Shown here: positions 24,786 through 33,750 of the stretch, in pieces
Layout: every line of letters starts with the position of its first letter
Position numbering within the stretch: the first letter of the stretch is position 1
Assembly (NCBI GenBank): GCA_046153945.1
Contig: JBJXFF010000136.1
Coordinates: 29,957-93,956, forward strand
Reading direction: 5' to 3'
DNA: 64,000 nucleotides
Source: SXOA01 sp046153945
GTDB lineage: Bacteria; Planctomycetota; Planctomycetia; Pirellulales; Pirellulaceae
Made by a program: the position numbers and the translations under genes
The notes under the pieces: model-generated
Database searches by the model: none
What the model saw: the letters and a program-made list of their open reading frames with translations, nothing else
What the model was told of the DNA's origin: nothing

Positions 24786-26177
24786 ATGAATCCACTCCCT
24801 TCCGCTACCCCGCAATCCACCCTCAGTCGCCGCCGGCTGCTGGAACTGGGCGGCGTGGCGATGACCGGGTTGGCACTGCCCCAACTGCTTCAATCCAAGG
24901 CTACAGCAGCCCCCTACGGCCAAACTTCCGGCAAGGCCAAGTCCTGCATCTTCATTGTCCAGTACGGCGGCGGGCCGCATCACGACACGTTTGACCCCAA
25001 GCCCGATGCCCCTCGCGAAATCCGCGGCTATTACCAGCCGATCCCAACGAACGTCCCCGGCATTCAGATTAGCGAGAAGCTGCCGAAGCTCGCGGCGATG
25101 GCGGACAAGTACTGCCTGGTTCGGAGCATGACGCACGGCAACGGCGGCCACTTTGATGGCATGCACACTTGCCTCGCGGGCAATTCGACCAATAGCACCA
25201 CCGACGACACGCCGTACTTCGGCTCCATGCTCTCGCGGCTCCGGCCGTCGGTCAAAAACATCCCGTCCTACGTCTGGGTGCAGAATCTGGCGGGAGATGT
25301 CGGCTTGAGGTACGAAACGGGGGGCTCGCTCGGCTCCGTCTATTCGCCCCTCCGGGTCGGCAAGGATTTGGAAAATCCGTCGCAAAAGGATTTCCAGTTC
25401 AAGGGTTTTGACCCCGCTCCCGGCCTCACCACCGACCGGCTCTACGAGCGCAGCCGCCTGCTGCAACAAGTAGATCAAAGCCGCCCAGCGCCAAGATCAC
25501 CCGCGTCGAGCCTCCGCGATTTTCAATCAAAGGCCCTGGAACTCGTCACCGGCCCCGAAGCCCGCCAGGCCTTCGACCTTTCGAAGGAGCCCGAGAAAGT
25601 CCGCCAGCGTTACGGCTGGCATCCGCTCGGCCAGAACCTGCTGATGGCCCGCCGCCTGATCGAAGCCGGCGCGAGGATGGTCAACGTCACCGCCTGGACC
25701 GGCTGCCCGGAGGGGGAAGCCTTCCGCAACGTGCAAACCTGGGACATGCACGCCGTCCTCTACAGCGGCAACGACAGTATCTACGGCAACTCCGCCTACG
25801 GCCTCAACTTCGCCCTGCCGCGGGTGGACGAAGCGGTCAGCACGCTGCTGGCCGACCTCTCCGAGCGGGGGCTCCTCGAAGAAACGCTCGTCATCATGGT
25901 CGGCGAGTTCGGCCGCACTCCGCGGTTCGAAAACGTCGACAAAGGCCGCGGCCACTGGCCCAACGCCTATACGGCCCTCCTCGCCGGCGGCGGCATCCGC
26001 GGCGGCTCGGTCTACGGCTCCTCCGACAAGGAAGGAGCCTTCGTCAAGGACAAGCCGGTCTCCCCTGAAAACTTCGGCGCCACCATCTACCACGCCCTCG
26101 GAGCACCGACGCGGATGCCCGACGACTTGGCGAAGCGCGTGAGCAAGGGTGAGCCGATTATGGAATTGTTCGGGTAA
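24786..26177 (+). CDS. DUF1501 (sulfatase-like) Tat-exported protein
   Basis: A 463-residue DUF1501 protein. The Tat signal is SRRRLLELGG, followed by a hydrophobic run to AAP. Landmarks are QYGGGPHHDTFDPKPDAPRE, MTHGNGGHFDGMH, GEFGRTPRF and GRGHWPNAY. The start was placed at the ATG at 24786; a GTG at 24780 is in the same frame, and a hexamer repeat precedes both. No PSD1 partner is adjacent. The stop codon TAA is followed at once by a REPIN. The biochemical role of the family is unknown. Confidence 0.9.
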   Translation: MNPLPSATPQSTLSRRRLLELGGVAMTGLALPQLLQSKATAAPYGQTSGKAKSCIFIVQYGGGPHHDTFDPKPDAPREIRGYYQPIPTNVPGIQISEKLPKLAAMADKYCLVRSMTHGNGGHFDGMHTCLAGNSTNSTTDDTPYFGSMLSRLRPSVKNIPSYVWVQNLAGDVGLRYETGGSLGSVYSPLRVGKDLENPSQKDFQFKGFDPAPGLTTDRLYERSRLLQQVDQSRPAPRSPASSLRDFQSKALELVTGPEARQAFDLSKEPEKVRQRYGWHPLGQNLLMARRLIEAGARMVNVTAWTGCPEGEAFRNVQTWDMHAVLYSGNDSIYGNSAYGLNFALPRVDEAVSTLLADLSERGLLEETLVIMVGEFGRTPRFENVDKGRGHWPNAYTALLAGGGIRGGSVYGSSDKEGAFVKDKPVSPENFGATIYHALGAPTRMPDDLAKRVSKGEPIMELFG

Positions 26178-26262
26178 GTGGGCCGTTTCTCCGAAACAGG
26201 CTCATTCTTAGCCTTTGGTTCAGGAAGCAGAAGAATGGGCCGGTCATGGAATGACGGCCCAC
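26178..26262. repeat. REPIN, left copy (two REP units in inverted orientation)
   Basis: REP units of 31 bases at 26178-26208 (minus) and 26232-26262 (plus), separated by 23 bases. Each has the form AGAATG-N4-stem-GGA-stem-CGGCCCAC; stems are GTTTC/GAAAC and GTCAT/ATGAC. The outer ends GTGGGCCGT and ACGGCCCAC are also complementary. It begins at the base after the DUF1501 stop codon. Confidence 0.9.
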
Positions 26263-26315
26263 TATCGCTCGATGCCTACTTGCAACGGGCACATGGGAAT
26301 TGCAAGAATCCCAGA

Positions 26316-26969
26316 ATGACATTCCAGTTCTTTGATCCCGAGGCGGATGTCTATATCACAGCGCGGAAGCTGCCTCACTGGGAGCAAGCGGGGGGAACCT
26401 ATTTCATCACCTTTCGCGCGAAGGATTCACTGCCGCGGCCAGTGATGATTCGTCTCACTTGGGAACGGAATGAATGGCTGCGAGCGCGAGGGATTCACGT
26501 CGAAGACCCCGAATGGCGGGTACAGATTCGGAAGCTCAGCCGGGCGGACCAGCGGACGTATTACGAGATGTTCACGGGACGCTGGATGGACCTGCTCGAT
26601 GACTGTCATGGGGAATGCCTGCTGCGGCAGAGCCGGTTCTCGGCACTTGTGGCGGAGAGCCTGCTGTTCTTTGACGGCGACCGGTACGTGATGGGAGATT
26701 TTGTGGTTATGCCGAACCACGTCCACCTGCTCGTGCAGTTTCCAGCGGTCGGTCCTTTGCGCAAGCAGTGCCGCAGTTGGAAGCGGTTCACCGCGACGCA
26801 GATCAACAAGGTGCTGGGACGGAACGGTGAATTCTGGCAGGAAGAAAGCTTTGACCACCTGGTGCGGAGCGCGGAACAGTACGAGTGGCTGAGGAAGTAC
26901 CTTGCCGACAATCCGGTGAAAGCTGGGTTGCGGGAAGGCGAGTATTTTTACTATCGCTCGCCGCATTAA
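26316..26969 (+). CDS. REP-associated tyrosine transposase (RAYT, Y1/HUH family)
   Basis: A 217-residue protein with the HUH motif MPNHVHLLV (His135, His137) and a downstream helix YEWLRKYLADNPVKAGL containing the candidate nucleophile Tyr195. This is the domain of IS200/IS605 TnpA and of the RAYT proteins that mobilise REP hairpins by cutting single-stranded DNA. There is no second transposase gene, and the ends are REPINs rather than IS200 ends, which favours RAYT. The start at 26316 was chosen because upstream codons lie in the REPIN. It is flanked at 26178-26262 and 26976-27097 by five REP units. Confidence 0.9.
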   Translation: MTFQFFDPEADVYITARKLPHWEQAGGTYFITFRAKDSLPRPVMIRLTWERNEWLRARGIHVEDPEWRVQIRKLSRADQRTYYEMFTGRWMDLLDDCHGECLLRQSRFSALVAESLLFFDGDRYVMGDFVVMPNHVHLLVQFPAVGPLRKQCRSWKRFTATQINKVLGRNGEFWQEESFDHLVRSAEQYEWLRKYLADNPVKAGLREGEYFYYRSPH

Positions 26970-26975
26970 GCATAC

Positions 26976-27006
26976 AGAATGGTCCTGTTACGGAGTAACG
27001 GCCCAC
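26976..27006 (+). repeat. Single REP unit downstream of the RAYT gene
   Basis: A 31-base unit with stem GTTAC-GGA-GTAAC and the conserved AGAATG start and CGGCCCAC end. One base separates it from the next REPIN. Confidence 0.85.
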
Positions 27007-27007
27007 A

Positions 27008-27097
27008 GTGGGGCGTTTCTCCGAAACAGGCCCGTTCTGGGTTTGTGTTCGAGATCAGGAAGCAGAAGAATGGGCCGGTCATGGAATGACGGCCCAC
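27008..27097. repeat. REPIN, right copy
   Basis: REP units at 27008-27038 (minus, stem GTTTC/GAAAC) and 27067-27097 (plus, stem GTCAT/ATGAC), with 28 bases between. It is nearly identical to the left REPIN, including the GGAAGCAGA before the plus unit. It lies just beyond the stop of the minus-strand gene ending at 27111. Confidence 0.9.
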
Positions 27098-27110
27098 TAT
27101 GCGCGGGCAG

Positions 27111-28628
27111 TTACACACCCGTGGGACAGGAACCCACTGTGCTTTGGTCTAGGACCACGATGCCGGACGGGAAGTTGGCAGCTTTCTTCGCCCCCCCTGC
27201 TTTCGCCGGCAACGCCCGCCGGTATCCAAAAAACCCGCGGCTCTTGATGACGTCGGCGACTTCGGCGGGAACGTGGTTGCTCCAGGCGGGGTTGCCGGAT
27301 TTGATCTGCTCGATGACGTCACGAGAGAAGATGGAGAGATAGGCGGGGTTGTAGTTATCGAGCTGTTCGATGCACCCTTTTTCGACGAGGTATTCGAACA
27401 GCTTTCGCAGCTCGGGGGCGACTTGCAGGTTTTGGACCGTGGTTAGCTCGCCGGTTTTGCGGTCGAGGAGCGGGTAGATGTAGAGCTTTAGGTCGTTTTT
27501 GAAGAGCCGGCCGAACGATTCCAGGATGCCGCCGTCGAGCTGGCCGTAGTATTTTTCGTCAAAGAGCTCGCAGAGGCTGGCGGCCCCCATCGTGATGCCG
27601 ATCTTCTTTTTCGTGTAGCGGGCCAGGTACGCCGCCAGCCGGTAGTACTCGAAATAGTCGGAGATGAGGACCGTTTTGCCGCAGGCGGCGAGGACGTCGG
27701 CTCGGGCCAGAAAGTCGCGGAGGTCGATCTCGCCGTTCGCCCGCCCGCCGGCGGCCTGCAGATTCCGCATCGTGATTTCCATCAGGTCCACGACCGGCTC
27801 TGACTCGATGCCCGGTTCGCGGACGAATTTCTCGTGGGCACAGCGAAGCATGTCGACGTTGACGTGCGTGACCGGGCGGAAGCTGCCGCGCTCGACCAGG
27901 ATCGGCTTTTTGTAGAGCACTTCGGAGGGTTGCAGCACTTCCCCCTTGGCCGAAAACATCGCCGCGCTCGACAGGCCGAGTTGCACCAAGCGGAGGCTCA
28001 TCACCCGGTTATCGACGTGGCGGAAAGCGATGCCGGAGAACTCGATCATGTCGATTTCGATCCGCCGCGTGGTCAGGCTATCCAGCAGCGACTCGACGAG
28101 CTGGTCGGGCTCGTGGTTGAGGAAGAACGCTCCGTAGAGCAGGTTCACGCCGACGATCCCCAGGGCTTCTTGCTGCAGGGCGTTTTCCGTGTCGAGCATC
28201 CGGACGTGCAGGATGATCTGGCTGTCCTGGTCGCGGGGATGGGCCTGAAACCGGACCCCCATCCAGCCGTGGCACTCGTTCGTCCCCTTGAAGTTGCGAG
28301 CCGAGACCGTGTCGGCGAACGCAAAGAAGGCGGTCGTGTCCCCGCGGCTTTCGCGGAGGCGGCTGAGGTTCAGGGCGTGCTCGTGGTCGAGCATCGCCTC
28401 CAGCCGCGGGCGGCAGACATAGCGGTCGCACTGGCCATAGATGGCGTCGCTGACCGCCATGTCATAGGCGGACATGCTCTTGGCAATCGTCCCCGCGGCT
28501 CCGCCGACGCGAAAGAACCACCGCACCACCTCCTGCCCCGCGCCGATCTCCGCGAACGTGCCATAGCGGCGCTCGTCGAGATTGATGGTGAGAGCCTTGC
28601 GATCGGTGTTGGGACGTTCGTGGGGCAT
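27111..28628 (-). CDS. Conserved protein of about 500 residues, function unknown
   Basis: A 505-residue cytoplasmic protein with no signal peptide or membrane segment. Strongly patterned stretches include the N-terminal RRYGTFAEIGAGQEVVRWFFRVGGAAGTIAKSMSAYDM, GMDTEN-like MLDTENALQQEALGIVGVNLLYGAF, and VLISDYFEYYRLAAYLARYTKKKIGI. These look like a metabolic or nucleotide-binding enzyme, but no family motif can be named with confidence. The ATG at 28628 is preferred over a GTG at 28640. The C-terminal tail after residue 480 is low in complexity and stops 14 bases from a REPIN. Confidence 0.75.
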   Translation of the reverse strand: MPHERPNTDRKALTINLDERRYGTFAEIGAGQEVVRWFFRVGGAAGTIAKSMSAYDMAVSDAIYGQCDRYVCRPRLEAMLDHEHALNLSRLRESRGDTTAFFAFADTVSARNFKGTNECHGWMGVRFQAHPRDQDSQIILHVRMLDTENALQQEALGIVGVNLLYGAFFLNHEPDQLVESLLDSLTTRRIEIDMIEFSGIAFRHVDNRVMSLRLVQLGLSSAAMFSAKGEVLQPSEVLYKKPILVERGSFRPVTHVNVDMLRCAHEKFVREPGIESEPVVDLMEITMRNLQAAGGRANGEIDLRDFLARADVLAACGKTVLISDYFEYYRLAAYLARYTKKKIGITMGAASLCELFDEKYYGQLDGGILESFGRLFKNDLKLYIYPLLDRKTGELTTVQNLQVAPELRKLFEYLVEKGCIEQLDNYNPAYLSIFSRDVIEQIKSGNPAWSNHVPAEVADVIKSRGFFGYRRALPAKAGGAKKAANFPSGIVVLDQSTVGSCPTGV

Positions 28629-28809
28629 GGGGGAGATCACAGCGGCGCGAGGAGAATGATCCTACTCTCGCTCGTATCGGCGGGGTCAACGAAGAAAACC
28701 AACAAACCTTGCGGACTGCGTCAAGGTTAACGATCCCGGCCCGCTATAGGCGTTAGAGCTGCTAAAATCACAGCAGCCAAAGACCCGAAGGCGCTGCGAT
28801 ACGACGTTA

Positions 28810-29247
28810 ATGCCCTCCGATTCCGAATTACAGGGACTCCTCTCTGCCCAGCCACTGCGACAAATGCAGCGACTCGCAGAGTTTCTCGGCTGGAACGGGC
28901 TGCGGTTGGAATATGGTCGGATTCCGAAAGACGAGCGAACGAAAGCAGAATTGCGGGGTCAAATTTTCATTTACTACATGACGACGGATGAGAAGTTCAA
29001 CCTGCAAATCAACACGAACCCTCACGGCCAGACTCGCCAGCATCAGGCCACGGTCAAGGCGGAACGCTACGGAATCATCCACACCGAATGGCAGCACTTC
29101 GAACTGCCCGATGACGAAGCGAGCCTGGTCCGGCTTGCGGAGACGCTCAAGCCGCTGCTAAAGCGAAGCAACTTCAAGGACCGAGACTGGCGCAAGGAAT
29201 TTGCCGCCCAGAATCCACACCTTGTTCATTCTAAGCGACGCCGTTAA
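28810..29247 (+). CDS. Hypothetical protein, 145 residues
   Basis: Coding character is good (hydrophilic, mixed alpha/beta, no repeats). It starts MPSDSELQGLL and has a lysine- and arginine-rich end. The middle stretch FIYYMTTDEKFNLQINTNP followed by ATVKAERYGIIHTEW suggests a beta-sheet. No known family is recognised. It stands alone between two minus-strand genes, and no ribosome binding site is evident before the ATG. Confidence 0.55.
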   Translation: MPSDSELQGLLSAQPLRQMQRLAEFLGWNGLRLEYGRIPKDERTKAELRGQIFIYYMTTDEKFNLQINTNPHGQTRQHQATVKAERYGIIHTEWQHFELPDDEASLVRLAETLKPLLKRSNFKDRDWRKEFAAQNPHLVHSKRRR

Positions 29248-29327
29248 GCAACTTTTACCAAACATTATTACGACTGCGTATTTGGCATTTCTGGCACTAG
29301 GCCGAAACTGGTCCGTCTCCAAGCGGC

Positions 29328-30290
29328 TCACCCCTCCTTTGGGAATTTCCAAATCCCAAGCGCGTTCTTCCCCAGCATCAGCTCCCGGTCCGCGGCGGAA
29401 TAGAAGTCGCAGAACTTGTCCACGAATTCGAGTTCTTTATCCATCGGCAGCTCCCAGCGCGGGCGCGGATAGCCGGTCCCCCAGACGAGTTGCTTGCCGC
29501 CGAATTCTTCGTAGATGGCCTTATAGAACGGCCAGGTGTCCTCGTAGGGATACTTTTTGAGTTCCGACATCTCGTACGGCTCGGAGTTGCTGATCCAGAC
29601 CTGCGGAAACTTCTTCAGGCGGAACATCTTGCGAAACTCGGGCCAGCAATCGGGCGACTTGAGATCGGGCTTGCCCGCATGATCGACGACAATCTTCACG
29701 CCGGGGAAGCGCCCCGCCATTTCCTCGAGCATCGGCATTTGATGCGGCGCGATGTAGTAGTTGAACACGGCCCCGAGCTTCTCCGCTTCCTGCCAGAGGG
29801 GGTAATGTTCCTTCGAATTGAGCCAGGTTGACTTGGGATGATAGATCGGGCTGAACCGCATCCCTTGAAAGCCGCGTTCCTTGACCCAGTAGCGGAGGTT
29901 GTCGACCATCTTGGGGTCCTCCGGATTGAGCAGCCCGTGAGCGACATAGAGTTTGGGATATTTTTTCAGCGAGTGGGCGATATACGAATTGTCCCAGCCA
30001 AAATACCTCGGGTTGATCAGCACGGCATACTTGAGACCGAACTCTCCCATCTGCTCGGCTGCGTTCTCAATCGGCGCGGCCACATCCACCTTAAGATTTT
30101 TGCCGCTCTCCGGATGATTGAAGGGGAACTTGGGATCGAGCGTCCAAACCTCTAAGTGGGTGTCAATAATCAGCCGCTTTCCCGCGGGTGCCGCGATGGC
30201 CGTTCCAGCATCGGCGATGGCGGTTGTTGCGCAAGCGCCGAGCGCCCCCGCTAGCAGTTTCCGACGACTGAATTCGATTTGTCGGTTCAT
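29328..30290 (-). CDS. Tat-exported amidohydrolase-family (TIM-barrel) protein
   Basis: A 320-residue protein with a twin-arginine signal (SRRKLLAGALG) and an amidohydrolase_2 barrel: IDTHLEVW at the first strand, GMRFSPIYHP, YYIAPHQMP, VVDHAGKPD and YPRPRWELP near the end. The first metal motif of this family is normally H-x-H; here it reads H-L-E, so one metal ligand is changed. The barrel otherwise looks complete. Family members act on cyclic or lactone substrates. AGGAG 7 bases before the ATG at 30290 fixes the start. It is divergent from the UxaB-like gene, with 174 bases between. Confidence 0.8.
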   Translation of the reverse strand: MNRQIEFSRRKLLAGALGACATTAIADAGTAIAAPAGKRLIIDTHLEVWTLDPKFPFNHPESGKNLKVDVAAPIENAAEQMGEFGLKYAVLINPRYFGWDNSYIAHSLKKYPKLYVAHGLLNPEDPKMVDNLRYWVKERGFQGMRFSPIYHPKSTWLNSKEHYPLWQEAEKLGAVFNYYIAPHQMPMLEEMAGRFPGVKIVVDHAGKPDLKSPDCWPEFRKMFRLKKFPQVWISNSEPYEMSELKKYPYEDTWPFYKAIYEEFGGKQLVWGTGYPRPRWELPMDKELEFVDKFCDFYSAADRELMLGKNALGIWKFPKEG

Positions 30291-30464
30291 TTTGAGACTC
30301 CTGTTCGACGGAGATAATTTTAACGAATGGCCCGGAAGTCCCGGGGCCTTCGGCGGCTCAGAAGTTCTCCCATGTTATAATGGACGCCGTCAAAGTGCAT
30401 TTGCCCTGGATTTTTCCAAGGTCGGAAAACTGCTTTTAGCTCGAGACGTGACTTAACAAAATTT

Positions 30465-31637
30465 ATGCCTAATCTTCCGGAAACCATTCTCCAATTCGGC
30501 ACGGGGCGCTTTTTGCGAGCGTTCGTGGACCGGTTTGTGCAACAGGCGAACGACGAGGGGCAGGGGGTCGGCCGCGTGGTCGCCGTCCAGTCCACCGGCA
30601 GCGACCGGGCAGAACTCCTTGGGAACAAGGGAAAAGCCTATCACGTTCTCGTCCGCGGCTATGAGGATGGGCAGCTTGTTGATCGCGTCGATGCCGTCAA
30701 ATCGATCAGCCGCGGCTTGGTGGCGGCGACGGAGTGGCCGGAAGTATTGGAAGTCGCCCGCTCGCCGCAGCTCAAGTACATCGTCAGCAACACGACAGAG
30801 TCGGGTTACAAACTCGACCCGGCGGATACACTCCACTCCGCTCCGCCTGCATCGTTTCCCGCCAAGCTCGCCCGAGTCCTCTGGGCCCGCTATCAGGCGG
30901 AACAGCCGCCCGTGGTGATTTTGCCTTGCGAACTGATTGAGCGAAACGCGGAAAAGCTGCGGGACCTGGTGCGGCAGCAGATTCTGGCCTGGCAACTGCC
31001 GGTGACGTTTGAGCCGTGGGTGCGGGAGGAATGTATTTGGCTCAATAACTTGGTGGACTGCATGGTGACGCGAGCACCCGCGGACCATCCGCTCACTAAG
31101 CAGGACCCGCTGCTGATACATGCCGAGCCCTACGCCCTCTGGGCCATTCAGAAGCCGCCGGTCCGCCGGGCGAGTGAGTCCGGCATTATCAATCTTGGCA
31201 ACCGCTTTTTGGATCAGCCGATCAAGCTGTTCGATCATCCGGCCATTCAGATAGTTGATGAACTAGCTCCTTTCTATCTGCGGAAGGTGCGAATGCTGAA
31301 TGGCCTGCATACCGCGATGGTGGGGAAGTTCCTTGCACAAGGACGCTTCAAGACGGTGCAGGAAATCCTGGCCGACAAGGAAGCGACGAAGTGGGTCCGC
31401 GGCCTGCTCTTTGAAGAGATCGTTCCGACGATCGCGCACCGCATCAGTGGCGTGACGGAATTCGCCGACCAGACTTTCGATCGGCTGCGGAATCCGTTCC
31501 TGGCCCATCTGCTCAGCGATATCGCCGCGAACCATGAAGACAAAGTGAGAGTTCGCTTGGAGCCAACGTTTGAGGAGTACCAGAAGCTTTTCGGCAAAGC
31601 GCCGCCGCGGCTGTCGGAAGCAATGGGGAAGAATTAG
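30465..31637 (+). CDS. uxaB: Tagaturonate/fructuronate reductase-like (mannitol dehydrogenase family)
   Basis: A 390-residue NAD-dependent long-chain polyol dehydrogenase. The N-terminal Rossmann region starts QFGTGRFLRAFVD, then come SNTTESGY, PCELIERN and WLNNLVDCMV. The catalytic region KVRMLNGLHTAM contains the conserved Lys-x-x-x-x-N-x-x-H set. This arrangement matches UxaB (altronate oxidoreductase) better than mannitol dehydrogenase. It is about 90 residues shorter than the E. coli enzyme. No other galacturonate gene is near; the divergent amidohydrolase might act on a related lactone, which is only inference. Confidence 0.75.
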   Translation: MPNLPETILQFGTGRFLRAFVDRFVQQANDEGQGVGRVVAVQSTGSDRAELLGNKGKAYHVLVRGYEDGQLVDRVDAVKSISRGLVAATEWPEVLEVARSPQLKYIVSNTTESGYKLDPADTLHSAPPASFPAKLARVLWARYQAEQPPVVILPCELIERNAEKLRDLVRQQILAWQLPVTFEPWVREECIWLNNLVDCMVTRAPADHPLTKQDPLLIHAEPYALWAIQKPPVRRASESGIINLGNRFLDQPIKLFDHPAIQIVDELAPFYLRKVRMLNGLHTAMVGKFLAQGRFKTVQEILADKEATKWVRGLLFEEIVPTIAHRISGVTEFADQTFDRLRNPFLAHLLSDIAANHEDKVRVRLEPTFEEYQKLFGKAPPRLSEAMGKN

Positions 31638-31648
31638 GAATTCAGAAT

Positions 31649-31748
31649 TCTCAAATCTCAAACAATTTCGAACGGGGAATCAAGAATTGAAAAACCCTAC
31701 ATTTCGATTTTCAACATTTCAGCACTCCCTATTGTTTGAGATTTGAGA
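31649..31748. repeat. 18-bp perfect inverted repeat of heptamer units between convergent genes
   Basis: TCTCAAATCTCAAACAAT at 31649-31666 is exactly complementary to 31731-31748. Each arm contains two AAATCTC heptamers. It lies between the stops of the UxaB-like and DUF362 genes and could serve both as a transcription end. Confidence 0.75.
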
Positions 31749-31771
31749 TTTCCAGTTTTTTCGCGCGGCTG

Positions 31772-32800
31772 CTAGGTGACCAGGACGCCTTTATGTTTCC
31801 TCAGCCGCTGCAAGTGCGGCTTGTCGAGAATCTGAAACGGCGAAGCGAGCGGCTGCCACTTTTCGCCGTGCTGCCTGATGAGCCGGTCGTCGATGGGGCC
31901 GAGGCGGCCGCCGGCGAGTTGCAGGTAGGGGACCTGCGTGGGGTCGAGGTCCATCAGGCGGCAGATGGTGGCGTCGACGGCGGCGGGGTTGGTGCCGATG
32001 ACGATGAGGCCCATCGTTTTTTTGGTCCCCATGATGGGGCCGTCCCCTTCCATGCAGTCGATGCCATCCACGATGGCGATGGTCCGCGGCAGCGAGGCGT
32101 TGATGTCGAAGACCGTCTCCGGAATGCCGTTGTGGTGCAGCACGTTTTTCGGCCAGCCGTATTTGATGCCGGGAATCGTGCCGTAGAGATTCTTCATCGC
32201 CGCGGTGACGCCGACCCAGTGGTGCGTCTTCATTTTGGGGAGCGAGACGACGACGTCGGCTTCCGCCACGCCGCGAGGAAACCAGAATCCGGCGAGTTTA
32301 CTGGCCTTGCCCCGATTTTCCACCCAGGCGACCTCTTGATAGTTGAGATCCGCGAACGGCAGCTTCGCCGAGTCGAGGGCTTCTCGCACCCCCGATTCCG
32401 CCAGGGCCATGTCGGTGTCGCGAACATGCCCCGGCGCTTCACCCACGGTAACGCTGGCCCCCCAGCCGCGAAAGACCTCGGCCGCAGCCAGGATGATGGC
32501 GGGGTGCGTCGTCATGTGCGGAGCTTCTCGCGACGGCTCCACCATGTTCGGCTTGAGGAGGACGTTCTTTCCTTTCAGTGTTTCGGGCGCGACTCCGCCG
32601 GCAATCAATCCGTCTCGAATCGTCTGCACCAGCGGCCCGCCATAGGTCTGGTTCTTCGCCACAAACACACTCGCCCGCTGCTTCAACCACTGCCGCACCG
32701 TTCGCGTCCCCACAATCCCAGTCGCGACCAGCCCCGCGCCGGCGAGGAGCGCGCGGCGGGAGATGCGGGCGGGTGGGACGGAAGAGAAGGGTTTGGTCAT
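31772..32800 (-). CDS. DUF362-domain Tat-exported protein
   Basis: A 342-residue protein with a Tat signal (ISRRALLAGAG) and the DUF362 core: VLLKPNMVEPS, VTVGEAPGHVRDTDMA, VVSLPKMKTHHWVGVTAAMKNLYG, and GTNPAAVDATICRLM. DUF362 proteins are often iron-sulfur associated, but no CxxCxxC cluster is present here. The role is unknown. It follows the toroid gene by 32 bases on the same strand, so TrmB, toroid and DUF362 probably share a transcript. Confidence 0.85.
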   Translation of the reverse strand: MTKPFSSVPPARISRRALLAGAGLVATGIVGTRTVRQWLKQRASVFVAKNQTYGGPLVQTIRDGLIAGGVAPETLKGKNVLLKPNMVEPSREAPHMTTHPAIILAAAEVFRGWGASVTVGEAPGHVRDTDMALAESGVREALDSAKLPFADLNYQEVAWVENRGKASKLAGFWFPRGVAEADVVVSLPKMKTHHWVGVTAAMKNLYGTIPGIKYGWPKNVLHHNGIPETVFDINASLPRTIAIVDGIDCMEGDGPIMGTKKTMGLIVIGTNPAAVDATICRLMDLDPTQVPYLQLAGGRLGPIDDRLIRQHGEKWQPLASPFQILDKPHLQRLRKHKGVLVT

Positions 32801-32832
32801 GGGGGGACAGGAGTAAGGGAGAGCTCCAGTAC

Positions 32833-33699
32833 TTAATACTCAGTACTGATGCCTTTCTGTGTTAGTATTTTTGGGCCGACGCGGGCCAACGCCAACAGCG
32901 CCAGCTTGTGCGGAGAATCGTCATGGGAGTGAACATGTTTTGCTGCTGCTTCCATCCATTGGGAGGCATCCGGCACTTTCACTTCATTAGCGGCCAGCCC
33001 CAACAGGCCCCAGGCCAGCGAAGCGGGAGTGGTCTCTTTCGACAACGCATTCTTGAGCCACGCGACCGACTTAGCGATACGATTGCCCTGGTCCTGCTCA
33101 CCCGTCAGCGCCAGGAGCGCAATGCCCGTCGGATGCACATGCGGTCGCAACATCTGGCCAAGGACCGTCGTATTGCCATAGTTACAGCCGCCGCTAGGAA
33201 GCTGCCGGTCGAGAAGCAGCAGAATCGCTTCGCGAGTCCGCGGATCGTCAGTGCGGCCAGCAGCTTTCAGTGCCAGGATATGGAAGGCCGTCGGTTCAAT
33301 CCAGGAATGGGTCCCCTCCGCCCACGACCAGCCAACGAGTTGGGTATTGTGCCCCATGTCGCTGGTCTGCTCCATTGCCTTGCCCTTGGCGTTCAATATC
33401 CAGTGCACGGCTCGCTCGATGTTGGCCGTATACGCTTTCCTGTCATACGCTGCCCACGCCAGCACCGCCAAACTCGTCGGCCATTTGGGATCAGGTTCCT
33501 TTTCGCGAACCCCGACAGAGCCATCCGCGGATTGAATGCTTTTGAGGAATTCGCTCGCTCGCTTTGCGGATTCTTGCTTACCGTGTGCGATGAGTGTTAG
33601 GGCGGCAACGGCGGTCGGCTCTGTTGCGGGCGCAGCCTGGGGCAGATACCCAATCACCGGGTTCTTTTCGAGAGTCCCAATTACTTGGTCGAGCCACAT
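32833..33699 (-). CDS. Alpha/alpha-toroid (squalene-cyclase-like) protein
   Basis: A 288-residue helical-repeat protein with ADGSVG-type turns (SIQSADGSVGVRE), PTAVAALTLIAHG, PTSLAVLAWAAY, PTAFHILALKAAG, and LPSGGCNYGNTTVLGQMLRPHVHPTGIALLAL. This is the helical-barrel repeat of terpene cyclases and related proteins, without the DxDD acid motif, so it is probably a binding protein. There is no signal peptide from the chosen ATG at 33699. It sits between trmB and the DUF362 gene. Confidence 0.7.
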   Translation of the reverse strand: MWLDQVIGTLEKNPVIGYLPQAAPATEPTAVAALTLIAHGKQESAKRASEFLKSIQSADGSVGVREKEPDPKWPTSLAVLAWAAYDRKAYTANIERAVHWILNAKGKAMEQTSDMGHNTQLVGWSWAEGTHSWIEPTAFHILALKAAGRTDDPRTREAILLLLDRQLPSGGCNYGNTTVLGQMLRPHVHPTGIALLALTGEQDQGNRIAKSVAWLKNALSKETTPASLAWGLLGLAANEVKVPDASQWMEAAAKHVHSHDDSPHKLALLALARVGPKILTQKGISTEY

Positions 33700-33750
33700 G
33701 AGTGCGTCATCCGGTTCTCACTACTCACCATTCACTTTCATCGTCCTCAA

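Noticed and set aside
26178..27097. A classical IS200/IS605 element
   Set aside because: The flanking sequences are REP units arranged as REPINs and no tnpB gene is present, so a RAYT fits better.
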